Of a DNA stretch of 64,000 nucleotides, positions 37,601-45,686 are shown in pieces. Where the stretch lies: the NCBI GenBank assembly GCA_934047225.1, contig OW203993.1, positions 22,954,069 to 23,018,068 on the forward strand, in the 5' to 3' direction. Under the pieces are notes generated by a model. The model saw nothing but the letters and a program-made list of their open reading frames with translations, had not been told where the DNA came from and ran no database searches. Numbering within the stretch: the first letter of the stretch is position 1; every line of letters begins with the position of its first letter. The DNA is from Ypsolopha sequella (Eukaryota; Arthropoda; Insecta; Lepidoptera; Ypsolophidae). The position numbers and the translations under genes are program-made.

Positions 37601-40600
37601 AGTGACGGTGACTTTTGCAAGCGTGACATATCATATTACAAGATACTGTGAAATAATTTATGTCAAGCAGGTAACATTATTTATATTTTATTTAAAACTA
37701 TAGACCACAGATGTAAGATGTAAAATGTGCTTCTGTCCTTACCTTTGTACCTATACACACTTAGTTGTAATAATATTTGAATTAAATTTGAAAAATAAGT
37801 ATAAGTGACTATAGATATATTATTTAGTAAAATGATCTTTTTCACTCCGACCAATAAAAAAAATAAGATAACCTATCCTACCTGACTTGCTTTTCCACTA
37901 TTAATTCAACTTTAAAATCAAAACTTAACATTAAAAACAGCTTAAGGCGTATGACCATTCTAAATAAGCAACTCGATGTGTGTCGGTACAAATATCAACG
38001 GAAACGACATTGAAATAATGTTCATTTCAGCGTGCCTTAAAAAGTCGCTGTTACGACAACCACTGCGTCTCCGGCTAGCGCAAAATAGGAGAAAATAATA
38101 TATTTCACATGGACGGACGCCATGAACGGAAAAAAAATTTGAACTTAAATTTTTTAGGTCTAAAAATTTCCTATAATTTGGAGAAATAATAATTAAAATC
38201 GCTTTAGGCGTTTGAAAGGAGTAAGAGAATTCTTGTGTTAATGACTTTCGATTTTTTTTTGTCAAAACTAACAATAGAAAAACAGTTTATGAAACTTAAA
38301 CATTATTTTTGACTCTATAATGCCTATCATATATTTTTATGAAAATTTTTGGACCACCCGTGTGGGAAGAGTCGGCCTTCAAAGACAGGTCCAAATTGCA
38401 GTTGGCGTGTATCCATTCGCGTTAATTAGCCAGCCGCTCTCACACGCTTCGATTGGCGAAGCTGACACCACGCAGTGATAGAAATAGGGAGTCCCCGTTA
38501 ATGGGAGTGAGATGCATATAGTAAAGTCTATGAAAAAACACTGAATAGTTGGCGAAATCGGAAGGTACGTCATTTCCCTTCTCGTGGCTAGTTGTCCGAT
38601 GCATGAAGCATCTTCAGCGCCTACGTGAGATGAAAGTGGCGCTAGTGTCGCAAATGCAGGAGACAAAAAGATTATTAATAAAATCAAAGCTTTCTATCCA
38701 ATTTGGGTCCGAGATATACGGACGGTACCAAAAATACGGCTAAAATGTCGGTCAATTTTATATCACAATGTAAACTCTGTTATATATATATGTATTTATT
38801 GTTTCTTAATAATAGGTCATTGCCGAAATTTTCTTACAGATCCATGAGTTCATAATTTCTGTAATTCAATAGCTATTTCCATTGTTTTTTTTTTTGTTAG
38901 AAAGTTGATTTCAAGGTTTTACATCTACGTATTAAATTTTGCTTTTATTCTCGGTTTGATAACTACAATTTTATTTTCAAAAACAGTTCGTCCTAAATGC
39001 CATCCGTTTTCATGATAAGATTCGTAATAATTTTTTTCAGCACACACTTTACAAACATTAAATTAATGTTGCTGTTAGCTTAATGTTGTCTCATTTATAC
39101 ACACATGAAATTAAAATTTTGGATTTGTCATACCTAAAAAAAATGCTAAAATATTAGTACTGAAAATTGAGTTTTCTTCAAATTATCCATAGAAAACGGC
39201 TATGTTGCCGATTCTGAAGGCTTTAATTTTAGTTTTAGTGCTGTCAAAACTAAATTTTCATCGTTGCAAAATGGTTCATAAGTCTTAAGAACAGAAGCTA
39301 AATTACTTTGCAAAAATTTTAGTCTTGACAGCACTAAAACTAAAATTAAAGCCTTCAGAATCAACTTTATTTTTATAGGTGACCTATTATGTATATAAAA
39401 TAACTTTTGATATATAATATATCTTTCGATAGATTCTTCTCTATGTTTACCTTCAACACTTTTATTTTCTCTTAGCTCATACCTATCAAGAAAATACACG
39501 AACAAACAAATATAACAATCGTAATCAAATGTTTTATTTATTATATGGTTTTAGGGCTTTTATTTTATTTTAGGATTATTTAGTTTTAAATTAAGTTACT
39601 TTTTTGTTGTTTAAGTTTTAAATATATTTCTTAATCGTAATCTTAATATCTAATTTCTCTCTTCCAGGTACCACATGAAGACGTTCCACGAATCGGCGAC
39701 GATCCACTACATGCGCTCCTCCCAGATGTTCCATCTAAACCCGTGTCACGCGCCAGCATTGTTCCTGCTGTCTAAAAGCGACCCGGTTGGCTCAGAGACG
39801 AGCAACAAACGAGTGTACGACTCGTGGGTGTCTCTAGGGATCAAGGTACGTAACATCTGAGCCCGTGTCACGCGCCAGCATTGTTCCTGCTGTCTAAAAG
39901 CGACCCGGTCGGCTCAGAGACGAGCAACAAACGGGTGTACGACTCGTGGGTGTCTCTAGGGATCAAGGTACGTAACATCTGAGCCCGTGTCACGCGCCAG
40001 CATTGTTCCTGCTGTCTAAAAGCGACCCGGTTGGCTCAGAGACGAGCAACAAACGAGTGTACGACTCGTGGGTGTCTAGGGATCAAGGTACGTAACATCT
40101 GAGCCCGTGTCACGCGCCAGCATTGTTCCTGCTGTCTAAAAGCGACCCGGTCGGCTCAGAGACGAGCAACAAACGGGTGTACGACTCGTGGGTGTCTCTA
40201 GGGATCAAGGTACGTAACATCTGAGCCCGTGTCACGCGCCAGATTTGTTCCTGCTGTCTAAAAGCGACCCGGTCGGCTCAGAGACGAGCAACAAACGAGT
40301 GTACGACTCGTGGGTGTCTCTAGGGATCAAGGTACGTAACATCTGAGCCCGTGTCACGCGCCAGCATTGTTCCTGCTGTCTAAAAGCGACCCGGTCGGCT
40401 CAGAGACGAGCAACAAACGGGTGTACGACTCGTGGGTGTCTCTAGGGATCAAGGTACGTAACATCTGAGCCCGTGTCACGCGCCAGCATTGTTCCTGCTG
40501 TCTAAAAGCGACCCGGTCGGCTCAGAGACGAGCAACAAACGAGTGTACGACTCGTGGGTGTCTCTAGGGATCAAGGTACGTAACATCTGAGCCCGTGTCA

Positions 40601-43600
40601 CGCGCCAGCATTGTTCCTGCTGTCTAAAAGCGACCCGGTCGGCTCAGAGACGAGCAACAAACGGGTGTACGACTCGTGGGTGTCTCTAGGGATCAAGGTA
40701 CGTAACATCTGAGCCCGTGTCACGCGCCAGCATTGTTCCTGCTGTCTAAAAGCGACCCGGTCGGCTCAGAGACGAGCAACAAACGGGTGTACGACTCGTG
40801 GGTGTCTCTAGGGATCAAGGTACGTAACATCTGAGCCCGTGTCACGCGCCAGCATTGTTCCTGCTGTCTAAAAGCGACCCGGTCGGCTCAGAGACGAGCA
40901 ACAAACGAGTGTACGACTCGTGGGTCTCTAGGGATCAAGGTACGTAACATCTGAGCCCGTGTCACGCGCCAGCATTGTTCCTGCTGTCTAAAAGCGACCC
41001 GGTCGGCTCAGAGACGAGCAACAAACGAGTGTACGACTCGTGGGTGTCTCTAAGGATCAAGGTACGTAACATCTGAGCCCGTGTCACGCGCCAGCATTGT
41101 TTCTGCTGTCTAAAAGCGACCCGGTCGGCTCAGAGACGAGTAACAAACGAGTGTACGACTCGTGGGTGTCTCTAGGGATCAAGGTACGTAACATCTGAGC
41201 CCGTGTCACGCGCCAGCATTGTTCCTGCTGTCTAAAAGCGACCCGGTCGGCTCAGAGACGAGCAACAAACGGGTGTACGACTCGTGGGTGTCTCTAGGGA
41301 TCAAGGTACGTAACATCTGAGCCCGTGTCACGCGCCAGCATTGTTCCTGCTGTCTAAAAGCGACCCGGTCGGCTCAGAGACGAGCAACAAACGGGTGTAC
41401 GACTCTTGGGTGTCTCTAGGGATCAAGGTACGTAACATCTGAGCCCGTGTCACGCGCCAGCTTTGTTCCTACTGTCTAAAAGCGACCCGGTCGGCTCAGA
41501 GACGAGCAACAAACGGGTGTACGACTCGTGGTTGTCTCTAGGGATCAAGGTACGTAACATCTGAGCCCGTGTCACGCGCCAGCATTGTTCCTGCTCTCTA
41601 GAAGCGACCCGGTCGGCTCAGAGACGAGCAACAAACGAGTGTACGACTCGTGGGTGTCTCTAGGGATCAAGGTACGTAACATCTGAGCCCGTGTCACGCC
41701 CCAGCATTGTTCTTGCTGTCTAAAAGTGACCCGGTCGGCTCAGAGACGAGCAACAAACGGGTGTACAACTCGTGGGTGTCTCTAGGGATCAAGGTACGTA
41801 ACATCTGAGCCCGTGTCACGCGCCAGCATTGTTCCTGCTGTCTAAAAGCGACCCGGTCGGCTCAGAGACGAGTAACAAACGAGTGTACGACTCGTGGGTG
41901 TCTCTAGGGTTCAAGGTACGTAACATCTGAGCCCGTGTCACGCGCCAGCATTGTTCCTGCTGTCTAAAAGCGACCCGGTCGGCTCAGAGACGAGCAACAA
42001 ACGAGTGTACGACTCGTGGGTGTCTCTAAGGATCAAGGTACGTAACATCTGAGCTCGTGTCACGCGCCAGCATTGTTCCTGCTGTCTAAAAGCGACCCGG
42101 TCGGCTCAGAGACGAGCAACAAACGGGTGTACGACTCGTGGGTGTCTCTAGGGATCAAGGTACGTAACATCTGAGCCCGTGTCACGCGCCAGCATTGTTC
42201 CTGCTGTCTAAAAGCGACCCGGTCGGCTCAGAGACGAGCAACAAACGGGTGTACGACTCTTGGGTGTCTCTAGGGATCAAGGTACGTAACATCTGAGCCC
42301 GTGTCACGCGCCAGCTTTGTTCCTACTGTCTAAAAGCGACCCGGTCGGCTCAGAGACGAGCAACAAACGGGTGTACGACTCGTGGTTGTCTCTAGGGATC
42401 AAGGTACGTAACATCTGAGCCCGTGTCACGCGCCAGCATTGTTCCTGCTCTCTAGAAGCGACCCGGTCGGCTCAGAGACGAGCAACAAACGAGTGTACGA
42501 CTCGTGGGTGTCTCTAGGGATCAAGGTACGTAACATCTGAGCCCGTGTCACGCCCCAGCATTGTTCTTGCTGTCTAAAAGTGACCCGGTCAGCTCAGAGA
42601 CGAGCAACAAACGGGTGTACAACTCGTGGGTGTCTCTAGGGATCAAGGTACGTAACATCTGAGCCCGTGTCACGCGCCAGCATTGTTCCTGCTGTCTAAA
42701 AGCGACCCGGTCGGCTCAGAGACGAGTAACAAACGAGTGTACGACTCGTGGGTGTCTCTAGGGTTCAAGGTACGTAACATCTGAGCCCGTGTCACGCGCC
42801 AGCATTGTTCCTGCTGTCTAAAAGCGACCCGGTCGGCTCAGAGACGAGCAACAAACGAGTGTACGACTCGTGGGTGTCTCTAAGGATCAAGGTACGTAAC
42901 ATCTGAGCCCGTGTCACGCGCCAGCATTGTTCCTGCTGTCTAAAAGCGACCCGGTCGGCTCAGAGACGAGTAACAAACGAGTGTACGACTCGTGGGTGTC
43001 TCTAGGGATCAAGGTACGTAACATCTGAGCCCGTGTCACGCCCCAGCATTGTTCTTGCTGTCTAAAAGTGACCCGGTCGGCTCAGAGACGAGCAACAAAC
43101 GGGTGTACAACTCGTGGGTGTCTCTAGGGATCAAGGTACGTAACATCTGAGCCCGTGTCACGCGCCAGCATTGTTCCTGCTGTCTAAAAGCGACCCGGTC
43201 GGCTCAGAGACGAGTAACAAACGAGTGTACGACTCGTGGGTGTCTCTAGGGTTCAAGGTACGTAACATCTGAGCCCGTGTCACGCGCCAGCATTGTTCCT
43301 GCTGTCTAAAAGCGACCCGGTCGGCTCAGAGACGAGCAACAAACGAGTGTACGACTCGTGGGTGTCTCTAAGGATCAAGGTACGTAACATCTGAGCCCGT
43401 GTCACGCGCCAGCATTGTTCCTGCTGTCTAAAAGCGACCCGGTCGGCTCAGAGACGAGTAACAAACGAGTGTACGACTCGTGGGTGTCTCTAGGGATCAA
43501 GGTACGTAACATCTGAGCCCGTGTCACGCGCCAGCATTGTTCCTGCTGTCTAAAAGCGACCCGGTCGGCTCAGAGACGAGCAACAGACTGGGTTTAAATA

Positions 43601-44714
43601 TCTTTTTGTCGACAAGTCACCGTCATCCGCAGACCAGACCCCCCTAATTTCAAATGATGTGGACCTAGGAGCCAGCCAGGATACTTAGGGATGAGACTAA
43701 TCCCTAGTTTAAGTTTATACAACGTGTAACAGAAAGTTGTAACCACATTTGAAGAGCTTATTCAGTCAATGGTATAGAACAACTTTTACTATGGAGCCAA
43801 CCCTGAAATCTCGAAAAAAAATCTGCCCTTCCATACATTTCCGCCGAGCGGCATTGCATTTTTCTATGAAGCAGTTAGTTTTGTTTCGAGATTCAGGGTT
43901 TGTTCCATAGTAAAAGTTGTTCTATACCATTGACTCAATAAGCTCTTCAAATATGGTTACACATTTCTGTTAGACGTTGTATACCAATTATATACTTTCA
44001 ACAAAGCAAACTCTTTCTGAAATATTTCTTCTATCGTTCTAACACGTCCTAACCTGCGTCTTATCGCGCTATACGTCACAATTAAGAATAGGACTGTCAG
44101 CGGAGTTATCACATTCTTAATTCAAACGCATAGTAGATTTTAGCGCGGTAAAACGTAGGTGCAACCCTAGCCTAAAAGTTCTCACACTGATTTATTTATT
44201 AATGACCCGTTTGCAATTCCAACTCGTAGGACTAACCATGGATGTAATTCACCAAATATAAAACCTATAATTCAATTTGGAAATCCCACTCCTTGGATAT
44301 TTTAACGATAGAACCAAGAATTTTAATTATTCAAATTTATCAATATTTATATACCTATATATTTATAATATTTATATATATTATATTTTTTTATTCAAAT
44401 TTATCGATTTTTTTTAATGAATGTCTATAATTTTATGTTTTATGTTTCGTATTAATTTAGATCTGGCAACACCAGATCAAAGCCTTATCGGTTTGTTATT
44501 TTTATGTTTGTGTTGCTATTGTTAGCGTTCCTTTTTAATAAATAAATAAATTACCCTTAATTTCCGTTCCCAGTGCTCCTGGAAGGTGTTCGACAAGTCT
44601 CCCCACGTGCAACATTATATCAAGCATCCCAAAGAGTATCTGTCGGCTCTATACGAGCATCTCAACGCGGCAAACCTTCTGTCGCAGCCGGAGAAAATGA
44701 GAATGAGGATATAA
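6477..44714 (+). CDS. TMEM53: TMEM53-like protein (DUF829, alpha/beta-hydrolase fold), gene 1
   Basis: A six-exon gene: 6477-6619, 28194-28359, 29246-29376, 31533-31670, 39668-39845 and 44574-44714. From the ATG at 6519 (Kozak-like gcggtgATGG) the joined frame is 855 nt, encoding 284 residues, close to the usual TMEM53 length. A plausible acceptor at 6475-6476 means an upstream exon may exist, so the start is uncertain. The family has an alpha/beta-hydrolase fold; vertebrate TMEM53 is a nuclear-envelope protein whose chemistry is not settled. Visible signature: nucleophile elbow HGFSVGGY (Ser114), LLSKSDPV (candidate acid Asp217) and SPHVQHYIKHP (candidate His249). All introns are GT-AG; intron 1 is 21.6 kb. 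Exons 2 and 5 each have their donor ends amplified in tandem (see findings). The tandem paralogue is gene 2. Confidence 0.9.
7617..8694. mobile_element. 1.08-kb DNA element with ~100-bp TIRs
   Basis: The termini are inverted repeats of about 100 bp (7617-7725 and 8585-8694), starting TATTAGGTC and ending GACCTAATA. There is no transposase. Internal parts match shortened relatives at 38811-39213, 46217-46577 and 48645-49110. Inner sequence near 7795-7900 (fragments 'ttgaataact' and 'cacaatccggctgcgaaa') is also shared with 57430-57590 and 58540-58610. Confidence 0.8.
9085..9315. mobile_element. Foldback MITE
   Basis: Arms of about 95 bp (around 9085-9178 and 9225-9315) are inverted repeats containing 'acccaaccggtttcgaat' and its complement, around a spacer of about 50 nt. 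Noncoding. Confidence 0.8.
9600..9992. repeat. Tandem duplication (~195 bp x 2)
   Basis: Two adjacent direct copies (about 9600-9785 and 9798-9992) share 'acatcggttttttaacatgg' and the 'aatcaatcaagcgatcaa' stretch. Noncoding. Confidence 0.75.
12000..12165 (-). pseudogene. THAP zinc-finger domain remnant A
   Basis: After an acceptor-like ...ttttgttacag, the minus-strand frame reads FPKREELKSEWLRRII, a stop, then PNW, HICSKHFTSDSFG and LKADALPTLYLPD, ending at a GTAACC donor. The FP, W, and C-x2-H pattern matches the second half of a C2CH THAP DNA-binding domain, the class used by P-element-like transposases and THAP proteins. The in-frame TGA is present in this copy and in the inverted copy. 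A possible following exon (11658-11880, minus) encodes about 50 codons that I cannot place. Broken; no intact transposase nearby. Confidence 0.65.
12524..12718 (+). pseudogene. THAP zinc-finger domain remnant B
   Basis: The plus-strand frame starts MSQEKKKRSLCLVDLYKN, then GGIHLFPKDESRKAQ, a stop where the invariant Trp is expected, then VQAM, KLGRTITKHSQIICSAHM. This is a decayed THAP domain. In the copy at 58024 the second Cys is kept (CLVDLCKN), so this copy has lost it (Cys to Tyr). It points away from remnant A. Confidence 0.65.
13260..13701. repeat. Right palindrome arm, inner part
   Basis: This is the inverted copy of 12465-12918, including THAP remnant B on the minus strand. It stops at ...ttttccttg, the exact insertion point of the LTR-like element; the rest of the arm resumes at 21075. 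Confidence 0.85.
13702..13926. repeat. Left LTR-like terminal repeat
   Basis: 225 bp, TGATAATG...AGCTAACA. TATAAATA lies at 13726-13733 and AATAAA at 13903-13908, the expected promoter then polyadenylation order of an LTR. By eye it is identical to the right copy. Confidence 0.8.
13927..16537. other. Interior of LTR-like element, AT-rich, no gene
   Basis: Very AT-rich, with no ORF above about 60 codons. One GC-rich island lies at 15660-15735, and a short hairpin (ccacgtagtcaaa / tttgaccacgtgg) at 15910-15953. Confidence 0.5.
16538..16917. repeat. 38-bp tandem array, 10 copies
   Basis: Ten head-to-tail copies of a 38-bp unit (cttaggaggatatgtcacgg + ttgcaacgttcatcggta), nearly identical; the third copy has an A in 'catcgata'. 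The array stops at a module (16918-16965) shared with 10722-10780 and, inverted, 37555-37620. Confidence 0.95.
17618..18020. mobile_element. TTAA MITE, family B, copy 1
   Basis: 403 bp bounded by TTAA at both ends (17618-17621, 18017-18020) with short TIRs (TTAAGGCG / TTAAGGGG). A related full copy is at 59996-60480, with fragments at 37942-38112 and (inverted) about 52790-52880. TTAA duplication is the piggyBac hallmark. Confidence 0.7.
18579..18975. repeat. 57-bp tandem array, ~7 copies
   Basis: A 57-bp period (unit starts 18579, 18636, 18693, 18750, 18807, 18864, 18921). Because 57 is a multiple of 3, both strands stay open for over 100 codons, giving 19-residue peptide repeats. I see no start context, splice sites or protein family that would make this a gene. 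Confidence 0.9.
19922..20464. repeat. Direct duplication inside the LTR-like element
   Basis: Two copies of about 228 bp (19922-20150 and 20236-20464, offset 314 bp) share 'tgtgtatctccaaaattg' and 'aggtatcacagcataatatc'. Noncoding. Confidence 0.85.
20846..21070. repeat. Right LTR-like terminal repeat
   Basis: 225 bp, no difference from the left copy seen by eye. It is followed directly by the CTTG target duplication and the resumed THAP palindrome arm. Confidence 0.8.
21075..22738. repeat. Right palindrome arm, outer part
   Basis: This is the inverted copy of 10823-12464, including THAP remnant A on the plus strand (21362-21557: EKLKSEWLRRII, stop, PNW, HICSKHFTSDSFG) and its possible next exon from 21660. 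A few small indels separate it from the left arm. Confidence 0.85.
23152..23538. mobile_element. TTAA MITE
   Basis: 387 bp with TTAA at both ends and TIRs TTAAGGGGCT(C/G)CACAATGC. Its left TTAA directly follows 'gatggcccacc', the same end sequence as the MITE ending at 63056, so it probably inserted at the edge of an older element. Confidence 0.8.
23780..24060. repeat. 'gggttccgt' dispersed repeat
   Basis: The segment 'aagtgcgagtcggactc ... gggttccgt ... acggaaccctaaaaa' is repeat-like and recurs inverted around 29025-29075; 'acgaaaccctaaaaa' at 51440-51460 belongs to a related copy. Noncoding. Confidence 0.6.
24381..24636. mobile_element. hAT-type MITE with 8-bp TSD
   Basis: 256 bp with TIRs CAGGGGTCGGCAACC / GGTTGCCGACCCCTG and a perfect 8-bp duplication TTCTAGAC (24373-24380, 24637-24644). 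Terminal CAGGG and an 8-bp duplication are diagnostic of hAT elements. Confidence 0.95.
24973..25370. mobile_element. Foldback element
   Basis: Inverted arms at about 24973-25095 and 25243-25370, diverged, sharing 'gaacgtttgccgaataaa' and its complement, around a spacer of about 150 bp. Noncoding. Confidence 0.7.
25515..25787. mobile_element. AT-rich palindromic element
   Basis: Inverted arms of over 100 bp built on 'taagacaatcattaaataat' at the ends and long ATATATA tracts in the middle. Noncoding. Confidence 0.75.
25889..26420. mobile_element. TTAA MITE with nested inverted repeats
   Basis: 532 bp bounded by TTAA. Outer TIRs share 'aaatatcattgaaaac'; inside is a second inverted pair around 'ttacgaaagacttgac' (about 26170-26340). 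It shares its right TTAA with the next MITE. Confidence 0.75.
26417..26811. mobile_element. TTAA foldback MITE
   Basis: 395 bp, TTAA at both ends, arms of about 130 bp starting TTAAGGTTAAA. A partial copy lies at about 33110-33230 ('aactttgtttttcttg', 'ccaatagttcagta'). Confidence 0.85.
27496..27955. repeat. Dispersed repeat, copy 2 (of 5888-6365)
   Basis: A direct copy of the repeat upstream of exon 1. It is followed (27985-28140) by a segment resembling 31290-31440 ('gctctcgagttaaaatgga' type), again just ahead of an exon. Confidence 0.7.
28194..28359 (+). CDS. TMEM53: TMEM53-like gene 1, exon 2
   Basis: It encodes LDKQLDRPLCVMINWMLAKH, then KHVMKYATLYLEQGFDVV and CTPWQLMWPMKGSQ (55 residues after the split Lys), between acceptor ...gattccag and donor GTAAAT. 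RPLCV.. W and YLEQGFDV are the conserved first beta-strand / helix of the DUF829 fold. Same length (166 nt) and phase as gene 2 exon B. Confidence 0.93.
28331..28545 (+). repeat. 41-bp tandem array carrying the exon 2 splice donor
   Basis: Five head-to-tail copies plus a partial, period exactly 41 bp (starts 28331, 28372, 28413, 28454, 28495, 28536). The first copy is the last 29 nt of exon 2 plus the donor and early intron. Copies 1 and 3 keep CAG/GTAAAT; copies 2, 4 and 5 have GT changed to AT. Confidence 0.95.
29246..29376 (+). CDS. TMEM53: TMEM53-like gene 1, exon 3 (nucleophile elbow)
   Basis: It encodes LVAADLLKFMTTNSSYSPVT then IHGFSVGGYMWGELC, with G-F-S-V-G-G as the alpha/beta-hydrolase nucleophile elbow. 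131 nt, phase 0 to 2, the same as gene 2 exon C. Acceptor catccacag, donor GTGAGT. Confidence 0.93.
29444..29697. mobile_element. MITE in intron 3
   Basis: About 250 bp with inverted ends (AAGGCCGTCGCAcATTA) and an inner inverted pair 'gagctttaaatcgtgtt' (around 29510 and 29625). Noncoding. Confidence 0.75.
29930..30420 (-). repeat. LINE/SINE 3'-end fragments
   Basis: A 'catcatcagcatcatcatcc' run followed by 'ccattccggaggttggcgacc' resembles lepidopteran LINE/SINE tails in minus orientation. From 30015 a (gaaat)-type tail starts a second fragment. An open frame at 30003-30416 (minus) shows no domain. Confidence 0.45.
31533..31670 (+). CDS. TMEM53: TMEM53-like gene 1, exon 4
   Basis: It encodes YQPVFDRVVAQVWDS, then ISEITIGVPAAVFPKNKI and LQTYM, ending in a split Glu. 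Acceptor gtttccttcag, donor GTGAGT. 138 nt, identical in length and phase to gene 2 exon D (YQPVLDRVVAQVWDS). Codons are GC-rich compared with surrounding DNA, as expected for a real exon. Confidence 0.93.
32085..32500. repeat. Repeat debris in intron 4
   Basis: 'caaattcaaatttatttatt' is a LINE-tail-like sequence. 32100-32150 shares 'tagatcctggatatactgt' and 'cgaacataccgtcagg' with 29810-29900. 32300-32340 resembles the MITE family at 43715 ('gaaccaaccct'). No gene. Confidence 0.5.
33540..33655 (-). repeat. tRNA-like SINE fragment
   Basis: The minus strand reads 'gaggtcgtgggttcaatctc', a Pol III B-box-like motif, followed by 'cgcggtgcatcttaag'. No cloverleaf can be drawn. Probably the head of an old tRNA-derived SINE. 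Confidence 0.35.
34573..34597. repeat. (TG)n microsatellite
   Basis: About 12 TG dinucleotides. Confidence 0.95.
35041..35205 (-). CDS. Possible antisense exon, unknown protein
   Basis: A minus-strand frame of exactly 55 codons, phase 0 at both ends, lies between acceptor-like 'cataatttag' and a consensus donor GTGAGT. It encodes MGTEFYVRNPFWFRDGVVVD, then CGLWRRPGTHMAVNSDGKPC and IMLVSEPEL; an internal ATG could be the start. A possible last exon is 34751-34774 (GDYRLIL, stop). I do not recognise the protein. It lies inside intron 4 of gene 1 on the other strand, in sequence with no repeat match in the window. It could be a nested gene, an old retrocopy or chance. Confidence 0.35.
35746..35765 (-). 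promoter_or_regulatory. Triple DR1 nuclear-receptor-like site
   Basis: Three AGGTCA half-sites in tandem with 1-bp spacing (plus strand TGACCT-A-TGACCT-A-TGACCT). DR1 repeats are known targets of RXR/USP and HNF4-type receptors. A TTATAA lies at 35697-35702, about 45 bp further along the minus strand, towards the possible antisense exon. Function is inferred only. Confidence 0.45.
37235..37543. repeat. 103-bp tandem array, 3 copies
   Basis: Period 103 bp (starts 37235, 37338, 37441): 'aaatacctcaattatacttt...'. It is embedded in an inverted relative of 16918-17200 ('actttttctcatagtatgac', 'tccgcatggagtgac'). Confidence 0.9.
38811..39213. mobile_element. Shortened relative of the 7617-8694 element
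   Basis: It has the 'ggtcattgccgaaattttct' start and the 'tactgaaaattgagtt' end with most of the interior deleted. Its right end is interrupted by the 151-bp MITE at 39211. Confidence 0.7.
39211..39361. mobile_element. 151-bp MITE with ~37-bp TIRs
   Basis: Near-perfect inverted ends (39211-39248 and 39324-39361) starting ATTCTGAAGGCTTTAATTTT. Noncoding. Confidence 0.9.
39668..39845 (+). CDS. TMEM53: TMEM53-like gene 1, exon 5 (candidate catalytic Asp)
   Basis: It encodes YHMKTFHESATIHYMRSSQM, then NPCHAPALFLLSKSDPVGSE and YDSWVSLGIK before donor GTACGT. SKSDP holds the candidate acid residue. 178 nt, same as gene 2 exon E. The last 107 nt form the first unit of a 3.85-kb tandem array that fills most of the next intron. 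Confidence 0.93.
39739..43586 (+). repeat. 122-bp exon-plus-donor tandem array, ~31.5 copies
   Basis: The unit is 122 bp (a few are 120): the last 107 nt of exon 5 (from PCHAPAL to LGIK), the donor AAG/GTACGTAAC and 'atctga'. The first copy is the real exon end; the last breaks off at 'gagcaacaga' near 43586. Every complete copy I inspected keeps GTACGT and the in-frame TGA right after it. Units differ at a handful of diagnostic sites that recur in blocks, showing higher-order repeats. Confidence 0.97.
43715..43983. mobile_element. MITE family C, copy 1
   Basis: Inverted ends 'tatacaacgtgtaacagaaa' / 'tttctgttagacgttgtata' enclose a second inverted pair ('gaagagcttattcagtcaat', 'tagaacaacttttac'). 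Copies lie at 47848-48089 and 54610-54882, and a lone left end at 53160. Confidence 0.85.
44574..44714 (+). CDS. TMEM53: TMEM53-like gene 1, last exon (candidate catalytic His)
   Basis: It encodes CSWKVFDKSPHVQHYIKHPK, then EYLSALYEHLNAANLL and ends MRMRI, stop TAA 44712-44714. Acceptor ccgttcccag. SPHVQH...HP is the conserved C-terminal histidine region of the family. The annotation rests on in-phase joining with exon 5 and on the family pattern. Confidence 0.9.
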   Translation, partial: CSWKVFDKSPHVQHYIKHPKEYLSALYEHLNAANLLSQPEKMRMRI

Positions 44715-44722
44715 ATCTGTCA

Positions 44723-44728
44723 AATAAA
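44723..44728 (+). terminator. Polyadenylation signal of gene 1
   Basis: AATAAA starts 9 nt after the stop codon; a T/G-rich stretch follows within 40 nt. The 3' UTR would be very short. Confidence 0.65.
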
Positions 44729-44806
44729 GTTATCTGTGGAATAAGATATCACCTGCACACTTAAATAATGGTATTGGTAAAGTCCTTCTTTGTCTATACT
44801 GTATTT

Positions 44807-44997
44807 TAGCGAGACGATGCAAACCGGTCACCCCTCAGTATCATGATACTTATGATTATGTATGAGGATCAGATCACGAGCGGTTAAAGGCCGGCGGTGT
44901 CTTTTGAGTCAAGAGTCGAGACGGTGGCATTTCCTTTGACGAGGCGGCATGTGTCAGTCTGGGAAATGAACCGTTTTGCATTGTCTCGCTAAACTTA
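44807..44997. mobile_element. MITE just downstream of gene 1
   Basis: About 190 bp with TIRs TTTAGCGAGACgATGCAAa (left) and its complement at the right end. Noncoding. Confidence 0.85.
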
Positions 44998-45686
44998 GTA
45001 TAGGGCCAGAATCCGTCATCGGGGGTAGAAATTTTCAAAGAGAGGTATAAAGTTAAAAATATGTATAAAGAACGTTATATAGAAATATATGTATAAAGCG
45101 TTTCTCAATTTTTCGTTAATAATAACTATAAGAAGTATGAAAACTAAATGGATAGCGATGTAACGTTATTTTATGCTTATTCATCCAACCTGTATAATTT
45201 AAGATAAAATATAACAGCAGAAGTCTATTGATGGACGAATTTGTCCATTTGTAAGGCAACTTGTTTAATGTAAGTATAATCCGAAAAAAAAAACATTAGA
45301 TGTCTGTTGTCATTTTGGACGATTTCGTCAGATTGTTAAGCAACAGGTCTAAAATAACGTTATACATAACGCTTGCCTCCAATAACGTTTTGGCATAAAC
45401 AGGGCTTGCATAACCGAAAAATTATGTGTTGTAATGGAAAAAACGAAATCACGTCATACCTTTTTTTTTTGCGATATCTTGGTATATACACGAATTTTAC
45501 GCTACCAAAACCAACAACATAAAGGTTTTCTTTAATACGACGCCTGTCTCAAAGCTCGAATTTCGGTGCCGTAATATACCGGTAGCGTAACTCTAAATCT
45601 TAAGCGCTTTTGGTCTACCTTTAAAAGAAAGGGCTGCCATTTTCTATACCGGTTATGCCTACCTCAACCTTTCAAGTCCTGTTTTA

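Noticed and set aside
38379..38687. 102-codon minus-strand frame
   Set aside because: Looks like dispersed repeat sequence; no matching splice sites or family motif.
39739..43586. CRISPR-like array
   Set aside because: The 122-bp units are contiguous with no spacers, and the first unit is part of a coding exon in a eukaryotic gene.
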